DNA of 21,919 nucleotides from Paulinella micropora. Its lineage: Eukaryota > Cercozoa > Imbricatea > Euglyphida. Below are positions 1 through 8,205 of the stretch, piece after piece. A program made the translations under genes and the position numbers. The stretch covers positions 533,185 through 555,103 of the forward strand of contig BJOX01000306.1 of the NCBI GenBank assembly GCA_009731375.1, written 5' to 3'. The notes beneath the pieces are model-generated. The model had not been told where the DNA came from. It worked only from the letters and a program-made list of their open reading frames with translations, and made no database searches. Position 1 is the first letter of the stretch. Each line of letters opens with the position of its first letter.

Positions 1-56
1 CCCCCCCCCCCCCCCCCCCCCCCCCAAAAAAAACACACACACACACACACACACTT
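1..56. repeat. poly-C, poly-A and CA simple repeat
   Basis: The window opens with 25 C, then 8 A, then a short (CA)n run. The following stretch to about 181 is ordinary AT-rich sequence with no feature I can support. Confidence 0.9.
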
Positions 57-181
57 GCACTCGCACACCCTTTTTTTAATTTTTGGCATTATCTTACACT
101 TTTTCTTTTTCCTATACACCTATGTCTATATCTAAACGGCAATCTAAATCAACATCTATAATTCTGTAAACCACAGATGGT

Positions 182-319
182 GTATCTATCTATCTATCTA
201 TCTATCTACCTACCTACCTACCTACCTACCTACCTACCTATCCATCCATCCCTCCATCCCATCCATCCGTCCATCCATCCATCCATCCATCCATCTATCC
301 ATCCATCTATCTATCTATA

Positions 320-363
<44 letters not shown>

Positions 364-514
364 CATCAATCCATCCATCTATCCATCTATCTATCTATCT
401 ATCTATCCATCTATGTATTTATCTATCCATCTATCTATCTATCTATCTATCTATCCATCCATCTATCCATCTATCTATTTATCTATCTATCTATCTATCT
501 ATCGATCTATCTAT

Positions 515-547
<33 letters not shown>

Positions 548-574
548 CATCCATCCATCTATCCATCTATCTAT

Positions 575-606
<32 letters not shown>

Positions 607-685
607 TTATCTACCTACCTACCTACCTACCTACCTACCTATCCATCCATCCATCCATCCATCCATATATCCATCCATCCACCCA

Positions 686-720
<35 letters not shown>

Positions 721-842
721 CCTACCTACCTACCTACCTATCCACCTACCTACCTAACAATCTATCCATCCATCCATCCATCCATCTATCTACCTATCTA
801 CCTATCTATCTGTCTATCTATCTATCTATCTATCTATCTCTC

Positions 843-886
<44 letters not shown>

Positions 887-1038
887 CCTACCTACCTACC
901 TACCTACCTACCTACCTACCTACGTACCTACCTACCTACCTACCTACCTGCCTGCCTGCCTACCTACCTACCTACCTACCTACCTACCTACCTACCTACC
1001 TACCTACACACATACATACCTACTTACCTTCCTACATT

Positions 1039-1097
<59 letters not shown>
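182..1097. repeat. TATC / CATC / TACC tetranucleotide tract ending in (CT)n
   Basis: This is nearly uninterrupted tetranucleotide repeat that drifts in blocks between TATC, CATC and TACC. It closes with about 55 bp of (CT)n at 1041-1097. It is open in several frames only because the repeat encodes no stop codon. The terminal CT run acts as a polypyrimidine tract directly in front of the first exon-like copy at 1103. Confidence 0.95.
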
Positions 1098-1101
<4 letters not shown>

Positions 1102-1102
1102 G

Positions 1103-1212
1103 CTGACCCCAAGAAGGTGGCCGCTGGATTTGCTACTGTCTATCTATCCATCTATCTATCTATCTACCTATCTATCTATCTGATCCTAAGAAGGTGGTCA
1201 CTGGATTTGCTA

Positions 1213-1258
<46 letters not shown>

Positions 1259-1398
1259 GACCCAAAGAAGGTGGCCGCTGGATTTGCTACTATCTATCTA
1301 TCTATCTATCTATATATCTATCTATCTATATATCTATCTATCTATCTATCTATCTAACTATCTATCTATATCTATCTAACTATCTAACTATCTATCTA

Positions 1399-1452
<54 letters not shown>

Positions 1453-1496
1453 GCTGACCCTAAGAAGGTGGTCACTGGATTTGCTACTATCTATCC

Positions 1497-1530
<34 letters not shown>

Positions 1531-1591
1531 TTATCTATCTATCCATCTATCTATCTAGCTGATCCTAAGAAGGTGGTCACTGGATTTGCTA

Positions 1592-1646
<55 letters not shown>

Positions 1647-1680
1647 GCTGATCCTAAGAAGGTGGTCACTGGATTTGCTA

Positions 1681-1734
<54 letters not shown>
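1103..1734 (+). repeat. six partial copies of an exon start embedded in (TATC)n
   Basis: Copies of a roughly 36-bp segment begin at about 1103, 1180, 1257, 1454, 1559 and 1648. Each is followed directly by (TATC)n. They match the 5' part of the exon at 1737-1781 and would encode [11 protein letters not shown] or [11 protein letters not shown]. Copies 1, 4, 5 and 6 keep an AG immediately before the segment, like a 3' splice site; copies 2 and 3 have lost it. None keeps the downstream donor. The last intervals (1559 to 1648 to 1737) are both 89 bp, which suggests recent tandem amplification of exon fragment plus repeat. Confidence 0.85.
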
Positions 1735-1735
<1 letters not shown>

Positions 1736-1736
1736 G

Positions 1737-1781
1737 CTGACCCTAAGAAGATAGCTGGTGGATTTGCTGCTGGCTTCTGCG
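1737..1781 (+). CDS. putative 45-bp internal coding exon (DPKKIAGGFAAGFC)
   Basis: The segment is preceded by (TATC)n ending in TAG and followed by a consensus donor GTGAGT at 1782. It reads two bases, then DPKKIAGGFAAGFC, then one base, so it enters and leaves in phase 1. The Gly/Ala-rich run looks like part of a membrane or organellar protein, but I do not recognise the family. The phase matches the exon at 3217, giving a continuous reading GFCG-ALWTFGKK. Among the seven related copies it is the only one with both splice sites, so it is the likely functional one. Transcript evidence is not available here, and confidence rests on splice signals and phase. Confidence 0.55.
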
Positions 1782-1786
1782 GTGAG

Positions 1787-1789
1787 TAT

Positions 1790-1874
<85 letters not shown>

Positions 1875-1906
1875 GAGATAGATATAGATAGATAGATAGA
1901 GAGAGA

Positions 1907-1949
<43 letters not shown>

Positions 1950-1959
1950 NNNNNNNNNN
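1787..1959. repeat. (GATA)n, (GA)n, poly-G and a 10-bp assembly gap
   Basis: About 100 bp of (GATA)n follows the donor, then GA and a poly-G run up to a 10-N gap at 1950-1959. The GATA tract is the reverse complement of the TATC tract upstream of the exon. Confidence 0.95.
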
Positions 1960-2531
1960 ATGACTATGACTATGATTATGATTATGATTATGATTATGAT
2001 TATGATTATGATTATAGATGAGATGAGATGAGATGAGATGAGATGAGATGAGATGAGATGAGATATGATTTGATATTGTCATGTTGATGTGATGTGATAT
2101 GATACGAGATGATGTCATGGTACGAGATGTTTATGATATGATATGATATGATATGATATGATATGATATGATATGATATGATATGATATGATATGATATG
2201 ATATATGATATATGATATATGATATATGACATATGACATATGACATATGACATATGACATATGACATATGACATGTGACATGTGACATGCCGTGTGCCGT
2301 GTGCCGTGTGCCGTGTGACATGTGACATGTGACATGTGACGTGTTACGTGTTACGTGTGACATGTGACATGTGACATGTGACGTGTGACGTGTGACGTGT
2401 GACATGTGACATGTGGCGTGTGGCGTGTGACATGTGACATGTGACATGTGACGTGTGACGTGTGACATGTGACGTGTGACGTGTAACATGTGACGAGATG
2501 AGATGAGATGAGATGAGATGAGATGAGATGA
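1960..2531. repeat. 5- to 7-bp tandem repeats: TATGAT, GATGA, GATAT, ACATATG, ACATGTG
   Basis: The tract begins with 6-bp TATGAT units, then GATGA pentamers (2016-2063), GATAT pentamers (about 2123-2200) and 7-bp units that change stepwise from GACATAT to GACATGT, GTGCCGT and GACGTGT (about 2200-2495). It ends with GATGA pentamers again (2495-2531). The apparent His/Ser/Thr/Val-rich reading frames on the minus strand are repeat artefacts. Confidence 0.95.
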
Positions 2532-2599
2532 TATATAGGAGGGTTGGTCGCTTGTTTGTCTGCCTCTAGCGTGATTGCTCCTGTCTTTGCAGGGATTGG

Positions 2600-2603
<4 letters not shown>

Positions 2604-2664
<61 letters not shown>

Positions 2665-2853
2665 TCTCNNNNNNNNNNNNNNNNNNNNNNNNNNNNNNNN
2701 NNNNNNNNNNNNNNNNNNNNNNNNNNNNNNNNNNNNNNNNNNNNNNNNNNNNNNNNNNNNNNNNNNNNNNNNNNNNNNNNNNNNNNNNNNNNNNNNNNNN
2801 NNNNNNNNNNNNNNNNNNNNNNNNNNNNNNNNNNNNNNNNNNNNNNNNNNNNN
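2604..2853. repeat. (CT)n tract running into a 185-bp gap
   Basis: About 65 bp of (CT)n leads into Ns at 2669-2853. The poly-A beyond the gap does not continue the CT run, so other sequence is missing. Confidence 0.95.
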
Positions 2854-3040
2854 AAAAAAAAACCTAAACACACAAGAGAAATAAATACTGTATACAATTA
2901 AGTATATGCACGTTGGGGTTGCTGGAATCCCTGGTGCACTGGTCTGGCACCTTGCAACCTACCAAAGGAAAATGTAAACTACTTGGAGCGTTAATACAAA
3001 CACCAACACACCAACGCACGCCCACACCCCCACACCCACC

Positions 3041-3085
<45 letters not shown>

Positions 3086-3086
3086 T

Positions 3087-3149
<63 letters not shown>

Positions 3150-3216
3150 ATGTATATATATCCATCTTCACACACACGCACACGCACACGCACACACGTG
3201 TTCATCACAATTTCAG
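2854..3216. other. intron-like unique stretch with CA and TATC runs
   Basis: About 140 bp of unique sequence (2890-3030) is followed by CAC/CCA-rich sequence, (CA)n, (TATC)n at 3085-3150, and CACACG runs. It ends in TTTCAG at 3211-3216, the acceptor of the next exon. No coding exon is supported inside it. Confidence 0.6.
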
Positions 3217-3283
3217 GTGCGCTGTGGACGTTCGGCAAAAAGCTTATCAAAGGCAACCCTTCAGACCCTGTCACTGAAGCTCG
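3217..3283 (+). CDS. putative 67-bp internal coding exon (ALWTFGKKLIKGNP...)
   Basis: A good acceptor (CACAATTTCAG) precedes it and GTAACC follows at 3284. It supplies two bases to complete a Gly codon with the exon at 1737-1781, then reads ALWTFGKKLIKGNP and continues SDPVTEA, leaving two bases (phase 2). The phase agreement with the exon 1.4 kb upstream is independent support for both. Positively charged KK and SDPVTE motifs look like a genuine protein rather than translated repeat, but I cannot name the family. No phase-matched partner for its phase-2 donor was found before 16951, so at least one exon between may be missing, hidden in a gap, or overlooked. Confidence 0.55.
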
Positions 3284-3633
3284 GTAACCATACAAAACAT
3301 ACATACATGCATACATACATACATACAAACATACATACAAACAAACATACATACATACATACATACATACATCTATAGGATATTTTAACTGTGTCTCCGA
3401 TAGCCCGAAACAACAACAAGAACAACAACAGTTATTATATAACAACCACCAACACGTCGACAACAGCAATAGGAACAAGGAACAAGAAATGGCATCGTAC
3501 GTTTTCATCTTACGCCTTCTGATCGGGGGGGAGGATTATCTCAGGCAAAGTCACTTTTCCATTATTTTTGAACCGCTTTCTTTGTTAGGAATGTCCCTCA
3601 GTTTTGTACTTTAAATATAACTTTGTTTTAGAT
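3284..3633. other. intron-like sequence with (CATA)n at 3296-3372
   Basis: A CATA tract directly follows the donor, then an AAC/CAA-rich segment and AT-rich unique sequence. I see no gene in it. Confidence 0.6.
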
Positions 3634-3635
3634 TC

Positions 3636-3702
<67 letters not shown>
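3634..3702. repeat. (CT)n tract
   Basis: About 70 bp of (CT)n with a few TTT and CC interruptions. Confidence 0.95.
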
Positions 3703-3704
<2 letters not shown>

Positions 3705-3749
3705 CGGCCGGCGGCTTTGCACCACCCTTGTTCATGGTAATTAGGAGGC

Positions 3750-3950
3750 TCTGACAAGTTTTCTGATGTCTAAAAGTTTTGAAGCGTCTGTGTGTTACAA
3801 TTGTACGATATTTAATAACCGATAACTGTCCTAACGATATGAAGACTGGGGAATACCTAAAGTAGGGACTCCGTAATCTCCAGACCAAGAATGACAGACC
3901 GGAACGGTAAGTATTGCCATTATATACCGGGTGGGCCGGCATAATCGATT
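3750..3950 (+). repeat. diverged repeat block alpha, copy 1
   Basis: The stretch around 3865-3945 (GGGACTCCGTAA, then GACAGACCGG, then CCGGGTGGGCCGGCATA) recurs in inverted orientation at 8212-8320. The part around 3830-3860 (GATATGAAGACT..GGAATA) recurs inverted beyond the MITE at 8640-8680. It is a dispersed repeat fragment of unknown class with no coding sequence. Confidence 0.6.
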
Positions 3951-4167
3951 CTCCCCCCCGAGCGCGCTCACCCCCTATTGTTTAAGTGCATGAAATTGCC
4001 AATTAGCAATTTTGGTTGCCCATTGGCAACGTTTTTAGTTACCGATTGTCAACGTTTTTTTTTTTCTTGCTCACAATATTTCCGTATTTGCCTAACAAAA
4101 TTACCAATTGGTAACACTATGTCCATTTAGATACTATGCGCGCAAGTAGCCGAACAAGCTCATACCG
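3951..4167. other. AT-rich segment with short TTGCCAATTAGCAA-type palindromes
   Basis: Several short inverted units (TTGCCAATTAGCAA, TTGCCCATTGGCAA, TTACCAATTGGTAA) lie between about 3995 and 4115. They are variants of one another on an irregular spacing. No gene is visible. Confidence 0.5.
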
Positions 4168-4677
4168 TTAGCTTCCCGGGAAATTGCCGGCTACGTGGGC
4201 AACTTTCCCCGGGAAGCCAATCACATTAAAAGTACTGCGGATTACCAGGGTAATTTCTGAGCAGTGCTTTTCTGTGTCAGCTTGATCCAGTGTCCCGCAG
4301 GGGTGTGTTCGTCGTCCGGCCCTGCTGGGCTGCGGATTTATTCTCCACTGACCTTCGGTGGCACTCCCGGATGTAGCCGGGATTAGAGTAAAAGTTTTTG
4401 CGCAGGCGAGTGCACTGGACTGCGATAGGGTGGCCCCGCAAACCGTCCGTTTGGAATCTCTCGCTAGTACTAGTATCGTAACTGATGATATCGTAGTCTT
4501 ATGGAACGGATTCATAGGGTGATGGACGATGTGGATCTCGCGGCAGTGTAGCGGCGGCCGGTTTGACTTGTCATAAGAAAAATGGCGATCCCAGTGAGCT
4601 ATGATCCATTCCACTTTGTCGTATCGGATCCATTGGAACGCGGTAGGCCATTGAATATTGTGTGAGTTTGTATGCAA
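4168..4677 (-). CDS. 169-codon open frame, unrecognised, doubtful
   Basis: A minus-strand frame starts MHTNSHNIQW and runs 169 codons. I see no family motif, signal peptide or membrane segment. It contains several His and Cys residues without a zinc-finger spacing, and its 3' end runs into the inverted repeat at 4171-4217. It lies between diverged repeat blocks, so it may be a degraded transposon open frame or chance. It is listed because it is long for this AT-balanced region. Confidence 0.2.
   Translation of the reverse strand: MHTNSHNIQWPTAFQWIRYDKVEWIIAHWDRHFSYDKSNRPPLHCREIHIVHHPMNPFHKTTISSVTILVLARDSKRTVCGATLSQSSALACAKTFTLIPATSGSATEGQWRINPQPSRAGRRTHPCGTLDQADTEKHCSEITLVIRSTFNVIGFPGKVAHVAGNFPGS
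4171..4217. repeat. short inverted repeat (GCTTCCCGGG arms)
   Basis: The arms at 4171-4188 and 4198-4217 pair as GCTTCCCGGGAAATTGCC with a two-base-longer partner, leaving a loop of about 9 bases. It may mark the end of a repeat fragment. Confidence 0.6.
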
Positions 4678-4699
4678 CTCTTTAAATGGGCAGATACCG

Positions 4700-5190
4700 T
4701 GACGAACTCTTAATAGAACACTATGGCTGCTTCGAGTCCTGACTCAATGTGAGCAGGTGAAATAGTACGTCGTGGCAGTCACACAAATAGTAGAGAGGTC
4801 ACTTCAAGTTCGTTTATTTACGTAATTTCGAACTCTTGGCAGGCTTGGTTGCAACTTACGATCAAGTATCGAACGTAGATTGTGAGGTCTCTAATTCTCA
4901 AACGAATTGTGTCGCGAGTCGTCAAGCCTGTTAACAGTCATTAAACGGATAGTGTCGGGTTATTGGACCTGAAAATTCCCAAACTGATTTGGGAAGACTC
5001 TAGGCGAAAATGACTGGGAACGGAAAATATTGCGTTCTTCAGTGTATTTCCTTGTCTTAAAATTTACCGTAAAAGTGGTTTCACAGGAAATCAGAAAAAG
5101 GTAATATATGGAGGAAAAAGCGGCAATAGTCAATCTTTTCTGAAAAGATCTTTGACTTGATTGTTTGAAATCATTTCTGAACGGAACCGA
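4700..5190 (+). repeat. diverged repeat block beta, copy 1
   Basis: It shares order and many words with 7770-8205 in the same orientation. Shared words include CCTGACTC, GAGCAGG.GAAATA, GAG.GGTCACTTC, GTTTATTTACGTA, GAACGTAGA, TTCCTTGTC, AATTTACCG and CTTTGACTTGA. The two copies differ by many substitutions and small indels, so this is an old duplication. They flank the cassette at 5306-7725 like worn direct repeats. No reading frame of note. Confidence 0.65.
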
Positions 5191-5303
5191 AAATTAGTTA
5201 GTGAAGTCGAAACGTCGTGCAGAGGAGAATCTAATGAACCGGTCAAAAAGAGTGTCTTATCAACGGTAAAAGTTTTGGCCGGTCGTTAAGGTGCTCAGTC
5301 TGA
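5165..5303 (+). repeat. diverged repeat block gamma, copy 1
   Basis: The sequence with CATTTCTGAACG, TTAGTGAAGTCGAAACGT, GGTCAAAAA and TTTTGGCCGGTCGTTAA ending GTGCTCAGTC recurs inverted at 8835-8990. The similarity stops at about 5303, a boundary between repeat and cassette-associated sequence. Confidence 0.7.
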
Positions 5304-5305
5304 TA

Positions 5306-5876
5306 ATTGGCGGAGTCTTCGTTCTCTGGATCGAGCCAGTTGTGGGCCTCCCGAAGGTAGTTGGACAGGTTGTCGTTGGCCTCGCGGGAGCCGCCTAGAT
5401 TGCTCAGTTTTGCCAGAGGTAATTTTTATTCCGCTTGTCAATCCCATCCACGTAGAGGTGAGCGTTCGAGGAGGACAGGAGGTCATGCGAAGTCGAAGGG
5501 GGTTGTAAGTTGGGACGGCGGTCGATGATTTTATTGAACTTGGCAATCGGGTAGGACGTTTCCGTTGCCAACGTGGTAGGGCGGAAGTCGTAGCTGACCT
5601 GTAGTGGCGTCTCGAAGAGGTGGAACTCGGTCTCGTAGACAATTTGCTTGGAAGCTGGCTTCAGGGGCATTAGTCCGTGGGCCTGATCGCTTGCGCGTCG
5701 TCGATAGAGAGGTTGAGTTGGGCCGCGACCTCGTTGGTGCATCGGGGAGGTGGTTCGAAATGTAGATCGTGATGGCATGGAGCGGGGACGTCGGGGTCGC
5801 CGAGACGAAGCACAGCCAAACGATACCCCTCCCATACCCGGGTATGATACCCGGTATGATACCCGTGGGGTATCAT
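5306..5876 (-). pseudogene. unrecognised cassette protein, copy 1, frameshifted
   Basis: The minus strand reads LRLGDPDVPAPCHHDLHF and on through NLSIDDAQAIRPTD, then a one-base deletion near 5670 shifts the frame. It continues MPLKPASKQIVYETEFHLF to LSSSNAHLYVDGIDKRNKNY in a second frame. A third frame near 5306-5400 reads SNLGGSREANDNLSNYLRE and ANYQTEHL, which looks like a genuine, charged C-terminal continuation after another shift. Copy 2 at 9808-10236 lacks the first frameshift. I do not recognise the family. The composition (acidic/basic balance, few low-complexity stretches) looks coding. It reaches further toward its C-terminus here than in copy 2, which stops at 9810. Confidence 0.5.
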
Positions 5877-6078
5877 AAACCGATACCCCTAGTCCATATA
5901 CCCCTGTCCCATACCCCGGGGTATGATACTCTTGTCCCATACCCCTGTTCCATACATCGGGGGGGTATGGGAGGGCGGGGGAGGGTATCATAACCCAGGG
6001 ATACGGGGGAAGGGTATCATAACCCAGGGATATGGGAGGGGGGGTATGGGCGTATCATACCCCAGGGGTATCATAATG
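5815..6078. repeat. palindromic GGTATCATACCCC minisatellite, copy 1
   Basis: About 260 bp is built from GGGTATGG, GGTATCATA and their complements, including the perfect palindromes ATACCCCGGGGTAT and ATACCCGGGTAT. Units point in both directions, so the tract can fold on itself many ways. An identical tract lies at 10175-10438. Open frames through it (YHTGYHT, GYGTGVYG) are repeat artefacts. Confidence 0.85.
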
Positions 6079-6420
6079 CAACCGATTGATCTGTACAGGT
6101 CCACTGTCGACTCCAAACCGAAGTGATGCACCGTGTTTGAAAAAGGCGAATATCAGTGTTCCTAGGTGTATCAGGACCCCTGTCGACTCCAAGCAGGAGT
6201 GGTGCTCCGTGTCTGAAGATGACGAGATCCTGCCTAGTAACGGTGTTGCTAGGTGTGGCGAAATGCATGATTTAATTTAGGTGGCTTGACAAGTGGTCGT
6301 TGCCGAGGGAGAGAGGGCTGGTGGTTGCGTTGTTGGCTGGCGAACAGGGGGTGCACTCTAAATCGCGTCGGGTAAGCGGGCGTCGCGGGCCAGGTCGTTG
6401 AGTGGGGTTCTTTGGGCTTG
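6079..6420 (+). repeat. repeat R1 (about 340 bp), copy 1
   Basis: It begins CAACCGATTGATCTGTACAG and ends near GGGCTTG. It recurs as R2 at 7371-7725 in direct orientation with small substitutions and indels, so the pair flanks the USP-like gene. Inside, an approximately 85-bp unit beginning CTGTCGACTCCAA occurs twice in tandem. I see no primer-binding site or TG...CA ends that would make these LTRs. Confidence 0.8.
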
Positions 6421-6480
6421 GTGCCCCCTTGTCGGTAGGGTCCATAGGATCTATCTCCGCCGGTGAGCCTTCCCCTGGGG

Positions 6481-6582
6481 AGAGAGAGAGGGGGGGGGGG
6501 GGGGGGGGGNNNNNNNNNNNNNNNNNNNNNNNNNNNNNNNNNNNNNNNNNNNNNNNNNNNGGGGGGGGGGGGGGGGGGGGGG
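6481..6582. other. poly-G tract with 51-bp assembly gap (6510-6560)
   Basis: GAGAGAGAG followed by G runs on both sides of the Ns. The same context surrounds the 65-bp gap at 10870-10934, so the difference in gap length is probably not meaningful. Confidence 0.9.
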
Positions 6583-6793
6583 CGTGCCCGGTGGATCCTT
6601 GGATTCCCTTACCCCAGAGGATATCATGTTATTCCAGTGTGAAGTGTGCCAATTTGTTTCTGTTCGAGATGCAGATTGTTGTTTCAGGCGTCTTATTCTT
6701 GAGTTCCTTTTGGTTCCATTAGGTCCGTTCTTGGGATCCGCTTCCGTCCCGTCCTTAGCTAGTTTCTGAGTCTCCGGTGTTGGGCTAGTTTGA

Positions 6794-7363
6794 TTAGATC
6801 GTATTAACTTGTGTATGTGTATGTAGGTAAGGGTGAACCCCTGCCTGTGTGTGGGCACTTGTAACACTTGTCCTGGGTATTTGGTAATGGTGCTTTGCTT
6901 GTCGTTGGGGTAGAATGTGTGTGAGTAGTTATTCATGGGCGCACCCTGGTTGGGTGTATGGGGCGTCTTTAGCGAGTGGGTGCATCCCGGGTCTATGTGT
7001 TCGGCATTGTTGGTGTATTTTGCCTGTCATCATACTGGGCATCGATTCTCCTATTGTGGCTAGAACTTCGGCCAGTCGGCGGATCGTGTCTGAGTCCTGG
7101 TGGGTTGTGAGATCCGGGGCGTGTTGCATCATCTGGATTAGCTTTGCCATTGGAAAATCACGCCAGGGGCCCGTTGGGATTGATTTTTGCATCCAGGAGA
7201 TTAATGGAGTAAGATACTGGATGACGCTGTTAGCGAAGCATGTCTTGCCCCAGTTAGGCAGTGTTTTCCAGCAGCCAGGGAGCAAGCTTGGTGTTGTTTG
7301 CGGTGGGGCCAGGATAGTTGTTGGGGGTGTGGAAGTTTCCCTTGTCACGTCCTGTTCGCTCAT
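6794..7363 (-). pseudogene. USP-like (peptidase C19) cysteine protease fragment, copy 1, broken
   Basis: From the Met at 7363 the minus strand reads MSEQDVTRE, then LPNWGKTCFANSVIQYL, which matches the ubiquitin-specific-protease Cys box (G-[NK]-T-C-[FY]-x-N-S-x-x-Q-x-L) with the catalytic Cys in place. About 100 residues on, TQPGCAHE is followed by a TAA stop (6929-6931) and then LLTHIL in the same frame. This lines up with the QQDAHEFL box of USPs, with the aromatic codon turned into a stop. The frame goes on to 6794. No His box is visible before the poly-G gap; an alternative frame shows CYKC. The family removes ubiquitin from proteins. This copy looks inactive unless the stop is read through. 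Both copies carry the same stop, so it predates the duplication. Confidence 0.65.
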
Positions 7364-7370
7364 TGTCAGG

Positions 7371-7725
7371 CAACCGATTGATCTGTACAGGTCCACTGTC
7401 GACTCCAAACCGAAGTGATACTCCGTGTTTGAAGAAGGCGAGGTCCTGTCCAATATCAGTGTTCCTAGGTGTATCAGGACCCCTGTCGACTCCAAGCCGA
7501 AGTGGTGCTCCGTGTCTGAAGAAGACTAGATCCTGCCTAGTAACGGTGTTGCTAGGTGTGGCGAAATGTATGGATTTAATTTAGGTGGCTTGACAAGTGG
7601 TCGTTGCCGAGGGAGAGAGGGCTGGTGGTTGCGTTGTTGGCTGGCGAACAGGGGGTGCACTCTAAATCGCGTCGGGTAAGCGGGCGTCGCGGACCAGGTC
7701 GTTGAGTGGGTGTTCTTCGGGCTTG
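7371..7725 (+). repeat. repeat R2 (about 355 bp), copy 1
   Basis: This is a direct repeat of R1 (6079-6420), diverged by a few substitutions and a 13-18-bp indel around 7440. It carries two tandem CTGTCGACTCCAA units. Its 3' half (7511-7714) is what survives at 11761-11964. Confidence 0.8.
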
Positions 7726-7769
7726 TTGTCAATGCGACCCTTGTCACATTGAGATTTTATATCGTCAGA

Positions 7770-8205
7770 TAGGGCTAATTTGTCCTGACTCCTAAGAGCA
7801 GGCGAAATACCAGTAAATAGCAGAGCGGTCACTTCGTTTATTTACGTAGATAAATTCTATTTGTTTGCAGACTTGGAATGCAAAGTACGAACACGACTGA
7901 ACGTAGACTCTCATTGTGAGTTGGTGAGCTTCGCGTAACTTGAAACAGCTGTAAAGCACTTGAAGGATGGCTTCAAGTCTAATTCATAATTTCAAGTGTA
8001 TGAAACTTCTTTACATTTGGAAAAAGTTTCCACAGTTGTCCGTCACTATTACTTCCTTGTCCACAAATTTACCGCAACGTGCGTGTTTCACGGCCCGGGA
8101 AATCAGGGGAAAAGGCAAATAGAGTGGGAAATTCAAAAGGCAATAGTTAATTTTTTCTAAATTTAAGAACTTTGACTTGACTCGATCGTTTGCAGTGACT
8201 GGCCG
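7770..8205 (+). repeat. diverged repeat block beta, copy 2
   Basis: Direct counterpart of 4700-5190. At its right edge (about 8205) it passes straight into an inverted alpha block, whereas copy 1 passes into gamma. The blocks have therefore been shuffled. Confidence 0.65.

Larger units (their letters stand above)
5451..7725. repeat. cassette duplication, copy 1
   Basis: From 5451 to about 7365 this matches 9810-11738 almost base for base. The only difference I found in the first kilobase is one missing G near 5670, besides a different gap length (51 versus 65 N). Positions 7511-7714 match 11761-11964. Copy 1 has 142 bp (7369-7510) that copy 2 lacks. The cassette carries repeat R2, a USP-like gene, a poly-G gap, repeat R1, a palindromic tract and an unrecognised protein, all read on the minus strand. 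Near identity means a very recent duplication, gene conversion or an assembly duplicate. Confidence 0.9.

Noticed and set aside
177-1106. 309-codon open frame of Tyr-Leu-Ser-Ile and Pro-Thr repeats
   Set aside because: It is the translation of stop-free TATC/TACC repeats, with no composition outside the repeat.
5769-6126. Plus-strand frames through the GGTATCATACC tract
   Set aside because: Translations of the palindromic repeat, with no support beyond it.
6451-6936. 161-codon minus-strand frame beginning MNNYSHTFYP
   Set aside because: It overlaps the USP-like frame in a shifted register and then enters poly-Pro from the G run. It is more likely a shadow, though part could be a frameshifted continuation of the USP domain.
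6079-7725. An LTR retrotransposon with R1 and R2 as LTRs
   Set aside because: No primer-binding site, polypurine tract, TG...CA ends, or gag/pol coding sequence between the repeats.
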